Below, piece by piece: positions 7,449 through 16,204 of a stretch of 41,822 nt of DNA (position 1 is the first letter of the stretch; every line of letters starts with the position of its first letter). The notes under the pieces were generated by a model. That model saw nothing but the letters and a program-made list of their open reading frames with translations. It ran no database searches and had not been told where the DNA came from. The stretch comes from an uncultured Bacilli bacterium (lineage in GTDB: Bacteria > Bacillota_I > Bacilli_A > RF39 > UBA660), in assembly GCA_947628235.1 (NCBI GenBank), contig CANQZC010000012.1:1-41822 (forward strand). Direction: 5' to 3'. The position numbers and the translations under genes are program-made.

Positions 7449-8756
7449 ATAATTGATTTTTTGAAGTGTTTTAGTGTTCGCATAAAGGACGACATCAAAC
7501 TCATCTAAACGAGAATAATCATAGATACGAGAGTTCTTTAAATCTTCTACGCTATGTTTGTAGTAATAAGAAATATCTTCCATATCGAAGGCATCCCTAA
7601 AAGACCGGAAAATTAAATAATTGGTTTCATCATCCTGAAGAATGCGAACATCTACATCATAAACTTCATCAAAGTAAGAAACTTGCATAAGAACTTCATC
7701 ATCTGCTAAGTCTTCTTTTTCTTTCACACTGACATCTCCCCAAAGATTACTTACATAAACTTCTCCTGGAATCGTAATCGTTTTGGTCTCTACATCTGGT
7801 TGGAAAGAACTTCCCTCTAAAGTAGCAGGAAAACTAAAAGATAAAAGATCAAAAATTAAGAAAACATGTCCAATAAAGAGCATTAAAATAGCAGTAAATA
7901 ATGTAGCGCGATGATTCTTCTTTTTCTCTTCTAAAGATTCTACTAAGTAAGCTGTAATTAAAACACTAAATAAGAAGTAAGCCATCAAAACTAAGCAAAG
8001 CCCCATCAAAGATATTCCTTGATATACTAAGAAGAAAGATAATCCTACCATACCAAGAAGAACAATGACTAAAACCGACATCGGTAAGACCGCAATGACA
8101 TAAAGAATTGCTTTTAAGAAGAAAACGACATAATTCTTCTCTTTCGCTTTCTGTTTTTCATCTTTTTTAGGAACGATTTTTTCTTCTTGTTCTACCTTCT
8201 TCTTTGGTTTTTCAGAACCTAAGAACAAGAAAACTGCCACGATTGCGCAAGAGACAAAATAAAGTACTGATAAAGAAAAATTGAAAAGAACATAAAGCGC
8301 TCCATCGAATGGATAAAATATACCATGGAAGAAGAAATCGACTAACCCTTCTAATAGATAGAAAGGTAATTTTAAAATTAAGATTGCTAAGAAAAGTAAA
8401 ATTAATTTCAAGAGAACTTCAAAGAAAGTTTCTAAAGCATGATCAGTCGTTTTTCTTTTCACATAGTAAGCAATATCATTTACAAGTTCGACCAACACTC
8501 CCGCACAAGTTTCTATGCCCCGATTTAATATATTCCCTTTTTTAGGTTTCGCAATCACAGGATTGATATGATATTTTTGAGAGATTTTAGAAGATACTTC
8601 TTCAACACTTCCTAGTTCCTTTAAAATCTCTTTCTCTTTTTTTCCATCCTCTTCCCATTCTTTGATTTTCTGTTCATATTCCTCTAGAACTTTATTTCTT
8701 TCCTTTTCTTCTAGAAAGAATAAAGCCTCTTCTAAGTTTGCCAAATAGCCTTTCAT
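7446..8756 (-). CDS. HAAS-domain polytopic membrane protein
   Basis: A 436-aa protein. The first about 65 residues (MKGYLANLEEALFFLEEKER, then a Lys/Glu-rich helix and ILKELGSVEEVSSKISQKY) match the pattern of the HAAS/DUF1700 cytoplasmic domain, which usually accompanies PadR-type repressors. Roughly six to seven hydrophobic segments follow, broken by a Lys/Glu-rich loop (about residues 180-200). The C-terminal about 110 residues are beta-rich and probably extracellular (VYVSNLWGDVSV), similar in style to DUF4097-type repeats. No PadR gene is adjacent, which is unusual for a HAAS protein. An extended -10 (TGATACAAT) lies at 8772-8780, and GGTGAT precedes the ATG. Role unknown; envelope stress sensing is a guess. 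Confidence 0.78.
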   Translation of the reverse strand: MKGYLANLEEALFFLEEKERNKVLEEYEQKIKEWEEDGKKEKEILKELGSVEEVSSKISQKYHINPVIAKPKKGNILNRGIETCAGVLVELVNDIAYYVKRKTTDHALETFFEVLLKLILLFLAILILKLPFYLLEGLVDFFFHGIFYPFDGALYVLFNFSLSVLYFVSCAIVAVFLFLGSEKPKKKVEQEEKIVPKKDEKQKAKEKNYVVFFLKAILYVIAVLPMSVLVIVLLGMVGLSFFLVYQGISLMGLCLVLMAYFLFSVLITAYLVESLEEKKKNHRATLFTAILMLFIGHVFLIFDLLSFSFPATLEGSSFQPDVETKTITIPGEVYVSNLWGDVSVKEKEDLADDEVLMQVSYFDEVYDVDVRILQDDETNYLIFRSFRDAFDMEDISYYYKHSVEDLKNSRIYDYSRLDEFDVVLYANTKTLQKINY

Positions 8757-8771
8757 AGTATCACCAATTTT

Positions 8772-8780
8772 ATTGTATCA
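8772..8780 (-). promoter_or_regulatory. Extended -10 of the HAAS-domain gene
   Basis: TGATACAAT on the minus strand, 16 bases upstream of the start codon. No convincing -35; the upstream sequence is the T-rich tail of the tmk terminator. Confidence 0.55.
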
Positions 8781-8782
8781 CA

Positions 8783-8818
8783 AAAAAGAAAAAAAAAGGA
8801 AATTATTCCTCCTTTTTT
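8783..8818 (-). terminator. Terminator of tmk
   Basis: AAAAAAGGA and TCCTTTTTT pair, with the tmk stop codon at 8803-8805 inside the loop. A T-rich tract follows. Confidence 0.7.
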
Positions 8819-9489
8819 AAAAAATCCTCTACATACTCTAATATTTCTTTCGCGATTTCTTCTTTGGATTTAATCTTTTTTCGATGATCACAAGAAATGG
8901 TATGGAATTGATATCGTTTCGCAATTTCTAAGTAAGCTTCTTCCGCATGTCTTAAGTGTAGCGAACTTCGTTCGTTTTGATCGGGAGATTCTCCACGATT
9001 AGCGCGCAATTGAATACTACATTCATAAGGCATATGTAAGAAAATCTTAATTTCTGGGTCAGGGAGTCCTAATAGGTCAAATTCTAGTTTCTCTAACCAT
9101 TCATACATTTCTACTCGTTTTTTTCGATTTCTTTCTTTTCCACCTTGATGTGCGAAAGTAGAATAAAAGTAACGATCTAAGATAATCCAAGTACCACGAT
9201 TTAACTTCTTTTTCATATCTTCTAAGTGATAGAGGAAATCGGCTGCATAGTATAATGCAGAAACTTTAGGGTCAACATTGTTGGCTCCTTCTTCAAACCA
9301 ACCTTCACAAATATAAGATTTTCCTAAATACGGTCCACCTACTATCTTACCTGTTGGCGAATCATAATCTGGGAAGCCAATTCTTTCTACTTTGTATCCT
9401 CGTTTTTTTAATTCTTCCATCAAAAGATTCGATTGTGTTTCTTTTCCTGAACAATCTGTTCCTTCTATTAATATCAATTTACCTTTCAT
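8803..9489 (-). CDS. tmk: Thymidylate kinase
   Basis: Phosphorylates dTMP to dTDP in the cytoplasm. The P-loop is EGTDCSGKET at residues 9-18, followed by the substrate-binding DRY motif in LDRYFYSTFAHQG and a LID-type arginine segment (RANRGE). The chosen start at 9489 gives 228 aa, near the family's 205-230. Upstream in-frame starts would add 25 residues that only re-read the thyX 3' end. The gene overlaps thyX by 11 bases, so dTMP made by ThyX is passed to a co-translated kinase. The P-loop reads GTDCSGKE rather than the common bacterial GxDGSGKST, a minor variant still compatible with catalysis. Confidence 0.93.
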   Translation of the reverse strand: MKGKLILIEGTDCSGKETQSNLLMEELKKRGYKVERIGFPDYDSPTGKIVGGPYLGKSYICEGWFEEGANNVDPKVSALYYAADFLYHLEDMKKKLNRGTWIILDRYFYSTFAHQGGKERNRKKRVEMYEWLEKLEFDLLGLPDPEIKIFLHMPYECSIQLRANRGESPDQNERSSLHLRHAEEAYLEIAKRYQFHTISCDHRKKIKSKEEIAKEILEYVEDFLKKEE

Positions 9490-10852
9490 GAACTCTACCA
9501 CAACTTTCTTTTCCTTCCGGACAAGTATGGAAAACATCACAACTAGCGCCCAAAAGAGTTCCAATCCGAGGAGATACTTCTTTTACCTGTTTTACCATTT
9601 CTCTAGCAATTCCTCGAATTTCCCAATGTGCTTTTGTACAGCATCGCATTCTACTAAACCACTCTAAGGCTCTTCCATTCATCGTTGTAACAACATTGAC
9701 AAATTGACCACATAAGTAAAAATAGATTAAGTCTTCCTCTAAGATTCCTTCTTTTTGAAATTCATCACGCATCTTCGCATTTTTTTCTTGAACTTCTTGA
9801 TAGTGTTTTTCATCTACTTTTTTAACGCTCGGAGGGGTCTGATAGTTTCGATTATCCCAGAGAGGAACAAAATCTGGAACTAATAAAGAATGCATCCGGT
9901 GGCGTGTTAAATGTTTTAATATAATAAGAGAAATAGGAATTTCAAAGCCGTATTGAACTTGTTCTAATTCGCGTTGTTCTAAACTATTCTTTAATTCTTC
10001 AAAAGCCTCATCTTTCCAAGCTGGATTTTCTTTTTCTAGTTGTTCTTCTAAGGCTTCTAGTTCTTCTTCACGACATTGATTACGATATTTTAAGAGACTT
10101 TTTAAAACGACTTCATCTGCATCCTTCGTATAATGAACCATTCTTACTTCTGGATAAGGAGTAATCTTAGTACGAAGATAATATTTAGAAAGAGAATCTT
10201 CTCGAGAAGAATTCTTCTCTATCTCTGGGACTAAATAAGGGATATACTCTTTAATAATCTCATAAAGGTGCATTCCTAATTCATGAACCTCACTCATTTT
10301 ACTTTTCTTTCCATAAAGGAAATCACTTACCATCTTCTCCAGTTCACGGCCATCTAATCCCATCACAATATTGGTGTGAAAAGAATAAGGAAGAACAAAT
10401 CTAGCATCCTCTTCTTTGACGCCTTGATCTACTAATTTTCCATATTCTTCAAATAGATAATCCATATGTTTACAATACTTCTTTTGTAGAGCCTTATTAT
10501 TCTTTTTTACCTTTCCATCTGGAGAATGAAAATCAGGAACATAATATCCTACATTTCGAAAGTCTACTTCCCTACCAGATTTAATCGTAAAGGAAGTTAA
10601 TCGATACCCAATTACCGTTTGTTCAATAATAGGACTTACATCACAAAGAGCAAAGACAAAATAATCATGTTCAATAATGGTCTTATGCCCCATACTAATA
10701 ATTCTATTAATTAATTTTAAATTCTTTTCATAATCATTGCAGCTGTCTAATACATCAAAAACATTTCCTTTCGTACGAGATAGTTTTCCTGCTGTTGCAA
10801 CTGTTCTAATTCGATTTTCAATATCTTTTCCATTCAATAATTCTACTTTCAT
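9479..10852 (-). CDS. thyX: Flavin-dependent thymidylate synthase, tandem-domain form
   Basis: Makes dTMP from dUMP using methylene-tetrahydrofolate and FAD. At 457 aa it is about twice a standard ThyX (about 220-250) and reads as two ThyX domains in tandem. The C-terminal copy has the RHR motif (RHRMHS at 317-322) and a dUMP-binding-type segment (NGRALEWFSRMRCCTKAHWE). The N-terminal copy has the matching fold region GHKTIIEH but a degenerate motif, GYRLTSFTIKSGR, at 82-94. Three cysteines lie in the last 20 residues. Standard ThyX is a homotetramer with shared active sites, so the fusion probably forms a pseudo-dimer. Strong promoter and AGGAGGT site; tmk overlaps downstream. Confidence 0.92.
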   Translation of the reverse strand: MKVELLNGKDIENRIRTVATAGKLSRTKGNVFDVLDSCNDYEKNLKLINRIISMGHKTIIEHDYFVFALCDVSPIIEQTVIGYRLTSFTIKSGREVDFRNVGYYVPDFHSPDGKVKKNNKALQKKYCKHMDYLFEEYGKLVDQGVKEEDARFVLPYSFHTNIVMGLDGRELEKMVSDFLYGKKSKMSEVHELGMHLYEIIKEYIPYLVPEIEKNSSREDSLSKYYLRTKITPYPEVRMVHYTKDADEVVLKSLLKYRNQCREEELEALEEQLEKENPAWKDEAFEELKNSLEQRELEQVQYGFEIPISLIILKHLTRHRMHSLLVPDFVPLWDNRNYQTPPSVKKVDEKHYQEVQEKNAKMRDEFQKEGILEEDLIYFYLCGQFVNVVTTMNGRALEWFSRMRCCTKAHWEIRGIAREMVKQVKEVSPRIGTLLGASCDVFHTCPEGKESCGRVHER

Positions 10853-10869
10853 AGCTACCTCCTATTTTC

Positions 10870-10899
10870 ATTATAATGCGTTTTATATACACTTGTCAA
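10870..10899 (-). promoter_or_regulatory. Promoter of thyX-tmk
   Basis: Perfect TTGACA (10894-10899), 18-base spacer, perfect TATAAT (10870-10875). A full AGGAGGT ribosome binding site precedes the ATG at 10852. One of the strongest-looking promoters in the window. Confidence 0.88.
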
Positions 10900-10905
10900 T
10901 AGAAA

Positions 10906-10931
10906 ATTAAAAAAGAAGGAATTATCCTTCT
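10906..10931 (-). terminator. Terminator of hemW
   Basis: AGAAGGA/TCCTTCT stem with a TAAT loop followed by TTTTTTAATTTT on the minus strand. The hemW stop codon (10922-10924) lies in the loop. Confidence 0.82.
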
Positions 10932-12010
10932 AAATCAATCAATTCTACTAAAATAGTATTGGAAATATAAAGGTAACAAGATGGAATCAATAAAGTGTCT
11001 CCCTCTTGTTTTAAAAGTCCTCTCTTTAATAAACTTTGTACTTCTGGGAAAGAAATAGCCGAACAATGAAACTTTTTTTGAAACTTGGAAAGTGAGATTC
11101 CTTCGACCTTTCTTAGTCCCAACATAAATTCTTCTTCCATTCGCTCTTTTTTAGAAAGAAGATGGCTCTCTCTTCTCCTTTTTCCTTCCACATAGTCCTT
11201 TAAACTTCTCGTATTGGTATAGCGAGTCTTCCCCACATATCCACTAGCGCCTAATCCAAACCCATAATACTCTTCATTATTCCAATAAGTTAAATTATGT
11301 CTAGATTCATATCCCGGAAGAGAAAAATTACTGAGTTCATAATGATGATAAGAACCTAATTTTTCTTCTATTTTTTCATACATTTCACGGTCTAACTCTT
11401 CAGAGATTGGCTCTACTTTTTGAAGAGATAGTTTCGTATGTTCTTCAATGATTAAAGAATAAGTAGATAGATGGGGAATTTCTAAAGAAAGATAGGTAGT
11501 TAAATCATCCTCTAATTCTTCCATCGTCTCTTCAGGAATCGCGTAGATAAGATCCATATTGATATTGGGAATATATCTTTTTATCATGCGGATTTTAGAA
11601 ATGGCTTCTTCCTTCGTATGTTTTCGATTTAAAAAAGATAGATGCTTTTCTTGAAAGGTTTGAATCCCAATACTGATGCGATTTACACCAAAAGTAGCTA
11701 GTAATTTTATCTTTTCTTCTGTAATGTTTTCGATATTACATTCAAAAGTATATTCTACTTCTTTCGAAAGGGAAAAAGAAGATAATATCTCTAATAGTGT
11801 CTTTAACTCTTCTAAAGAAAGGACGCTAGGAGTCCCTCCTCCAACATAAAGTGTATCTAATATCTCTCCCTGATAGTTCTCTTCGATTTCTTCTTGGAGA
11901 GCCTCTAAATACTCTTCTACCCATTCCTTTCGATAATAATATTTACAAAAATCACAATAAGAACAGATTGTCTCACAAAAAGGAATGTGAATATAAGCAG
12001 ATTTTATCAT
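10922..12010 (-). CDS. hemW: HemW-type radical SAM protein
   Basis: A 362-aa radical SAM enzyme of the HemN/HemW family. The [4Fe-4S] motif is CETICSYC at about residues 13-20, followed by DFC. GGGTPS at about 58-63 binds SAM, and an HemN-type C-terminal domain follows. HemW proteins bind heme and are thought to act as heme chaperones rather than coproporphyrinogen oxidases. The short form and absence of the HemN CX3CX2CXC cysteine spacing favour HemW. The extra cysteine two residues after the third is noted. The start overlaps the stop of the upstream regulator gene (ATGA), so translation is coupled. No heme biosynthesis genes are nearby. Confidence 0.9.
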   Translation of the reverse strand: MIKSAYIHIPFCETICSYCDFCKYYYRKEWVEEYLEALQEEIEENYQGEILDTLYVGGGTPSVLSLEELKTLLEILSSFSLSKEVEYTFECNIENITEEKIKLLATFGVNRISIGIQTFQEKHLSFLNRKHTKEEAISKIRMIKRYIPNINMDLIYAIPEETMEELEDDLTTYLSLEIPHLSTYSLIIEEHTKLSLQKVEPISEELDREMYEKIEEKLGSYHHYELSNFSLPGYESRHNLTYWNNEEYYGFGLGASGYVGKTRYTNTRSLKDYVEGKRRRESHLLSKKERMEEEFMLGLRKVEGISLSKFQKKFHCSAISFPEVQSLLKRGLLKQEGDTLLIPSCYLYISNTILVELIDLEG

Positions 12011-12777
12011 TTTTGACCAATACCTGCTTGATAATCTCTCATCTTTTGAATCGCTCGATTTTCTGTTTTTAAAATGGCATTTCTAGAACATCCAAAGTGT
12101 TCTGCGGCATCATCAGCAGAATGAATTCCTTCTTGAGAAAAGCGATAACTTAAAACGGCTTTTTCATGTTCGGTAAGATCTGCTTCTTCTAAATATTGTA
12201 AGTCCGCAAAACCATCTAATTTTTTTAAGATACCATATCGATTTAGATCTAAATTATGACATACAGAAGTAGCAAGCATAGGTCCAAATACTTCTTCTAC
12301 TCGAGGATCTGTTAAACAGCGATATACATAATCTCTCGTATAGGTTCGATTAGGATTTCCAGGCGTTTTAATTCCTTCTAAATCATCCGCAATTTCACTC
12401 ATTGTCTTTAGTGAATTCTTACTAAAGTATACAACGACCATTCTAATATCTTCTTCTTTTAGACTTTCTTTATCTATCTCTTCCGTCTCTTCGACAGTTC
12501 CTATAAATCTTCCTTGTTCATCTTTTAGAGCACGGTGAGTTTGAAAAGTAGTTCTTCCTCCCTTTTGTCTTCCCTTTTTTGTATTGACTAAAATTTGTTC
12601 TGAAATAGTACAATTTGTCTTAGGAATCCTAATACATCCTACTCTAGGGTCAGATAAAATTCTTTGAACAGAAGATTTTGAAACTCCAGTATTGGCACTA
12701 ATGTCTAAATTGGTCGCGGTTGGATTCGCTAGAAAAAACTCAACTACTTTTTGACGAGATGTTTTTTCTCCTTCCAT
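12007..12777 (-). CDS. Three-HTH regulator with sigma-region-4-like C-terminus
   Basis: A 256-aa protein I cannot assign to a named family. It contains three helix-turn-helix regions. The first (about residues 8-46) ends in VQRILSDPRV. The second (about 108-165) ends in VYRCLTDPRV, identical at seven of ten positions. The third (about 201-248, LTEHEKAVLSYRF to NRAIQKMR) has the pattern of sigma-70 region 4. The first two recall SpoIIID-type HTH units, so a developmental regulator is conceivable but unproven. A GGAGGAGG site inside the lepA 3' end precedes the ATG, one base separates it from the lepA stop, and the gene overlaps hemW. This places it in a lepA operon. It lacks sigma region 2, so it is unlikely to be a complete sigma factor. 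Confidence 0.75.
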   Translation of the reverse strand: MEGEKTSRQKVVEFFLANPTATNLDISANTGVSKSSVQRILSDPRVGCIRIPKTNCTISEQILVNTKKGRQKGGRTTFQTHRALKDEQGRFIGTVEETEEIDKESLKEEDIRMVVVYFSKNSLKTMSEIADDLEGIKTPGNPNRTYTRDYVYRCLTDPRVEEVFGPMLATSVCHNLDLNRYGILKKLDGFADLQYLEEADLTEHEKAVLSYRFSQEGIHSADDAAEHFGCSRNAILKTENRAIQKMRDYQAGIGQK

Positions 12778-12778
12778 A

Positions 12779-14584
12779 TTATTCCTCCTCCATACTAAGA
12801 ACAGCTAGAAAGGCTTCTTGTGGTACCTCTACACTACCTACCATTTTCATTCTTTTCTTTCCTTCTTTTTGTTTTTCTAGAAGTTTTCTTTTTCGAGAGA
12901 CATCCCCTCCGTAGCACTTCGCTAAAACATTCTTCCGAACGGCTTTGATATCTGCACGCGCGATAGCTTTCGTTCCAATTACTGCTTGAATAGGGATTTC
13001 AAACTGTTGTCTAGGAATGAGTTTTCGAAGGCTTTCGACAATGGCTTTTCCTCGTGGATAAGCAAAATCACGATGAACAATTAAACTTAAAGCATCTACT
13101 ATTTCTCCATTTAAAAGAATATCCATTTTTACTAAATCGGCTTTTTGATAACCAATCATTTCATAATCAAAAGAAGCGTATCCTTTCGTATAAGATTTTA
13201 ATTTATCGAAGAAATCATACACAATCTCCGCTAAAGGTAATTCATAGTGAATATTTACTCTCGTCGTATCTAAATATTCCATGGAGATATAATTTCCTCG
13301 TTTATTTTGACAGAGTTCCATAATCGGTCCTATATATTCGCTTGGAACAAAAATATTAGTACGAATATAAGGTTCCTTCATGGCAGCAATTCGTTGTCTT
13401 TCTGGCATTTTAGCAGGACTATCTACCATGACTATACTTTTATCTGTAAGTTCTACTTCATAGATAACAGAAGGACTAGTAGCAATGAGTTCTAATCCAA
13501 ATTCTCTTTCAATTCGCTCTTCGATAATCTCCATATGAAGAAGTCCTAAAAATCCACATCGGAAACCAAATCCTAAAGCCTGTGAAGTCTCTGGTTCAAA
13601 TTGCAAAGAAGCATCATTTAATTTTAATTTCTCTAAAGCTTCTCGTAGTTCGGGATAACGACTAGATTCGACTGGATAAATACCACAGAATACCATCGGT
13701 TTCATTGGTTTATATCCTGATAGAGGTTCTTTACAAGGATGTTCTGATAAAGTTATCGTATCTCCTACCTTCACATCCTCAATACTCTTAATACTAGCGC
13801 ATAAATATCCAACATCTCCTGTTGTAAGAGAGTTTACTTTCTTCTCATAGGGATTATGAACTCCTAGTTCTACTACTTCATAAGAAGCATTTGTCGCAAA
13901 CATCTGAATTTTATCTCCTAATTTTACGGTTCCATTCATGATACGAATCAAAGTAACAATTCCACGATAAGAATCATAGTAACTATCAAAGATAAGGGCT
14001 TGCAAAGGTTCTTTTGGATTTCCTTTAGGGGCTGGAATTCTTTCAATAATGGCTTTCATTAATTCTTTAATTCCTACGCCGGTTTTAGCGCTTACTAAAA
14101 GAATTTCTTCTTCGTCAAAACCAATCGTATCCATCAGTTCTCTTTTTACTTTTTCAATATCCGCATTTGGTAAATCAATCTTATTAATTACAGGAATAAT
14201 CGTTAAATGGTTATCTAAGGCTTGATAGAGATTCGCAAGAGTTTGTGCCTCTATTCCTTGCGCGGCATCAACGACTAAAAGAGCTCCTTCACAAGCAGCT
14301 AATGACCGTGATACTTCATAAGTAAAATCGACATGCCCTGGCGTATCAATTAAATGAAGTAAATATTCTTTATTTTCATAAGTATAAGATAATTGAACGG
14401 CATTTAACTTAATTGTAATACCTCTTTCTCTTTCAATATCCATACTATCTAGTAATTGATCTTGGCGCTCCCGCTCACTAATCGCTCCCGTCTCTTCTAA
14501 GATACGGTCTGCTAAAGTACTTTTTCCATGATCGATATGCGCTATAATAGAAAAATTTCGGATATTTTCTTGCACTCCCATCAC
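12779..14584 (-). CDS. lepA: Elongation factor 4
   Basis: LepA is a ribosome-associated translational GTPase, related to EF-G and linked to ribosome assembly and back-translocation. At 601 aa it is full length. G1 is AHIDHGKS near residues 15-22, followed by the G2/G3 region ([21 protein letters not shown]), G4 NKIDL and the LepA-specific C-terminus ([26 protein letters not shown] is present as [14 protein letters not shown]). Possible starts are GTG 14584 and ATG 14581. An extended -10 ends at 14592, so transcription should begin at about 14584-14585 and the message would be essentially leaderless. A regulator gene and hemW follow in the same operon. Confidence 0.96.
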   Translation of the reverse strand: MMGVQENIRNFSIIAHIDHGKSTLADRILEETGAISERERQDQLLDSMDIERERGITIKLNAVQLSYTYENKEYLLHLIDTPGHVDFTYEVSRSLAACEGALLVVDAAQGIEAQTLANLYQALDNHLTIIPVINKIDLPNADIEKVKRELMDTIGFDEEEILLVSAKTGVGIKELMKAIIERIPAPKGNPKEPLQALIFDSYYDSYRGIVTLIRIMNGTVKLGDKIQMFATNASYEVVELGVHNPYEKKVNSLTTGDVGYLCASIKSIEDVKVGDTITLSEHPCKEPLSGYKPMKPMVFCGIYPVESSRYPELREALEKLKLNDASLQFEPETSQALGFGFRCGFLGLLHMEIIEERIEREFGLELIATSPSVIYEVELTDKSIVMVDSPAKMPERQRIAAMKEPYIRTNIFVPSEYIGPIMELCQNKRGNYISMEYLDTTRVNIHYELPLAEIVYDFFDKLKSYTKGYASFDYEMIGYQKADLVKMDILLNGEIVDALSLIVHRDFAYPRGKAIVESLRKLIPRQQFEIPIQAVIGTKAIARADIKAVRKNVLAKCYGGDVSRKRKLLEKQKEGKKRMKMVGSVEVPQEAFLAVLSMEEE

Positions 14585-14591
14585 CGTTTAA

Positions 14592-14600
14592 ATTATACCA
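14592..14600 (-). promoter_or_regulatory. Extended -10 promoter of lepA
   Basis: TGGTATAAT on the minus strand with no good -35. Seven bases separate the -10 from the GTG codon at 14584, so the transcript start and the start codon nearly coincide. Confidence 0.7.
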
Positions 14601-14631
14601 TAAATAACTAGGAAAATACATATATTTTACT

Positions 14632-15009
14632 ATGGAAAACGAAGAGACAAAATACATTCAGTATCAATTAATTGGCCTTTTTTTCACCCTTCTTACGACT
14701 GGTATCGCTATACTCATCACCTATAACCAGAAACTAGGTTCGCAAAAGCGACGAAAATTAATGACCAATCAAGAAAGTCTTCTTCTTACCTATTTTAACC
14801 GGATTGTCATCTTACTCATTGCCATTTTATTTCTTTATATTAATTATCGGTTTCTTTCTCTTTCCAAAAAGAAAGGAAAAAATTTAAAAAGTGAGATATT
14901 ACAAATTGTAGCGTCCCTTTTAACGATTTTATCTGCCATTATCGCTCTTTATGTAGTAACCTTATCTTCGACCGAAACCATTGCCGATGTAGAAAATCCA
15001 AATATATAA
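14632..15009 (+). CDS. Unknown three-pass membrane protein
   Basis: A 125-aa plus-strand gene, one of only three in that direction. Hydrophobic segments lie at about residues 11-30, 56-74 and 89-109. A basic loop (KLGSQKRRKLM) sits between the first two and a second one (KKKGKN) between the last two. The acidic C-terminal tail ends in DVENPNI. I do not recognise a family. It is divergent from lepA with only 47 bases between starts. No purine-rich ribosome binding site precedes the ATG, and TATATT sits 5 bases upstream, so a leaderless message is possible. It converges on the next gene through a shared terminator. The coding pattern and membrane topology argue it is real. Confidence 0.72.
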   Translation: MENEETKYIQYQLIGLFFTLLTTGIAILITYNQKLGSQKRRKLMTNQESLLLTYFNRIVILLIAILFLYINYRFLSLSKKKGKNLKSEILQIVASLLTILSAIIALYVVTLSSTETIADVENPNI

Positions 15010-15012
15010 AAT

Positions 15013-15038
15013 AAAAAAGTTTCTTACGAAACTTTTCT
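15013..15038. terminator. Bidirectional terminator between convergent genes
   Basis: AAAAGTTTC/GAAACTTTT, a 9-bp perfect stem with a TTAC loop and T-rich sequence on both outgoing strands. It serves the plus-strand gene ending at 15009 and the minus-strand gene ending at 15037. Confidence 0.85.
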
Positions 15039-16107
15039 ACATCATCATTAAGAACATAATAAGCATTCCAGCACAGAAACCAGATACTAAGACAAGTAAG
15101 ATACCATCGACAAAAGCTGCTTGTGAATTGTTATTATTGTTATGATTTTGTCTTAATACATACTGTTTATTCTTCGTCATAGCATTCTTCTTTGCTTTCT
15201 TCCTAATAATCGCTCTAGCAATTCCCTGATATACCATCTTCGCTGGTTCAGATAATTCACTTCTAGCAAGTAATTCTGGATATTGATAGTATTGAATAGC
15301 AAGTAATAGATTGATTTCCATACCACGAACCATAACGGTTCCACGAGTAGATCCTCGTCTGACAGAACTTTGTTCTTTGCCTTGGATTTCCTCTTCCTCT
15401 TGAACCACTACAGGAGTATCACTAGATACATCAATATCACCAACTAATTGATCAAATTCTTCTTCTGTAATATCGAAAGTATACATATCAGAGTCAGAAC
15501 TCATTTTATTGGTTTCATAGTTTTTAATCTCTGCTGCTTTTAATTCACATTTCCCCGTTTGATAATTATAATTCGCCGTAATGACCCGACCATCTTTATC
15601 AATTCCTAAAGCATTCTGAATATTAATATATTCCAAATTTAAATAATCTATATTCTCTAGAAGAACACGCACCGCTTTTCTTTCTCCTGCATCTAATCCA
15701 TCTAATTGATGACGATAACTAGATGCATTTCCTTTCAACTCGGAAACGGGAATTAAACTCAATTCGACATTTTCATATTTGAGTTGATAATCAAATACAG
15801 CTCGCGCATTCGCTAGACTATCTTCACCCTGAGAAGCAGATAGTGTTTTTTGAATCTCTTTAAATTGTTCGCTTAAATTTTTTCCATCTCTACGATTCTC
15901 AATCATCTTCATAGAACGATCTTGAGGATTGTAGAATTTGAAATATTCCTTCCCATTTGGAAGACGAACCTCTTCAATATCCGCTAAAGAGATTCCATAG
16001 ACTTCAGCGACCCCCTTCATTTGTTCTTCTTTGGAAGCGCTCTTGCTTTCTTCTTGCTTTTTATCTTCTTCTTGTTCTTCATTTTGTTTTTCAAATAATG
16101 TCGCCAT
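15037..16107 (-). CDS. Unknown protein with C-terminal membrane anchor
   Basis: A 356-aa protein I do not recognise. The N-terminal about 30 residues are highly charged and low-complexity (Glu/Gln/Lys). A soluble middle part of about 240 residues follows, then a basic stretch (RKKAKKNAMTKNK) and an asparagine-rich linker (HNNNNNSQ). A single hydrophobic segment occupies the last about 25 residues, ending in a run of methionines. This is the layout of a tail-anchored protein with its bulk in the cytoplasm. GGTGAG precedes the ATG, and TGATAGACT at 16133-16141 is a possible extended -10. Flanked by terminators on both sides, so it is its own transcription unit. Function unknown. Confidence 0.78.
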   Translation of the reverse strand: MATLFEKQNEEQEEDKKQEESKSASKEEQMKGVAEVYGISLADIEEVRLPNGKEYFKFYNPQDRSMKMIENRRDGKNLSEQFKEIQKTLSASQGEDSLANARAVFDYQLKYENVELSLIPVSELKGNASSYRHQLDGLDAGERKAVRVLLENIDYLNLEYINIQNALGIDKDGRVITANYNYQTGKCELKAAEIKNYETNKMSSDSDMYTFDITEEEFDQLVGDIDVSSDTPVVVQEEEEIQGKEQSSVRRGSTRGTVMVRGMEINLLLAIQYYQYPELLARSELSEPAKMVYQGIARAIIRKKAKKNAMTKNKQYVLRQNHNNNNNSQAAFVDGILLVLVSGFCAGMLIMFLMMM

Positions 16108-16149
16108 CGTCTCACCTACTTACTCTAGTCTAAGTCTATCACGGAAAAA

Positions 16150-16183
16150 TAAAAAAAGAAATCAATTCGACTTCTTTTTTTCT
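16150..16183 (-). terminator. Terminator after the rhomboid gene
   Basis: AAAAAAAGAAGTC pairs with GATTTCTTTTTTT (13 bp, one G-U) around GAATT, followed by ATTTTT. The symmetric A and T runs could also work on the plus strand, though no plus-strand gene needs it here. Confidence 0.75.
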
Positions 16184-16204
16184 TATTTGACACTCTATTA
16201 GACA

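Noticed and set aside
12007..12777. Calling the three-HTH protein a sigma factor or SpoIIID
   Set aside because: It lacks sigma region 2, is far longer than SpoIIID, and only short motif resemblance supports either name.
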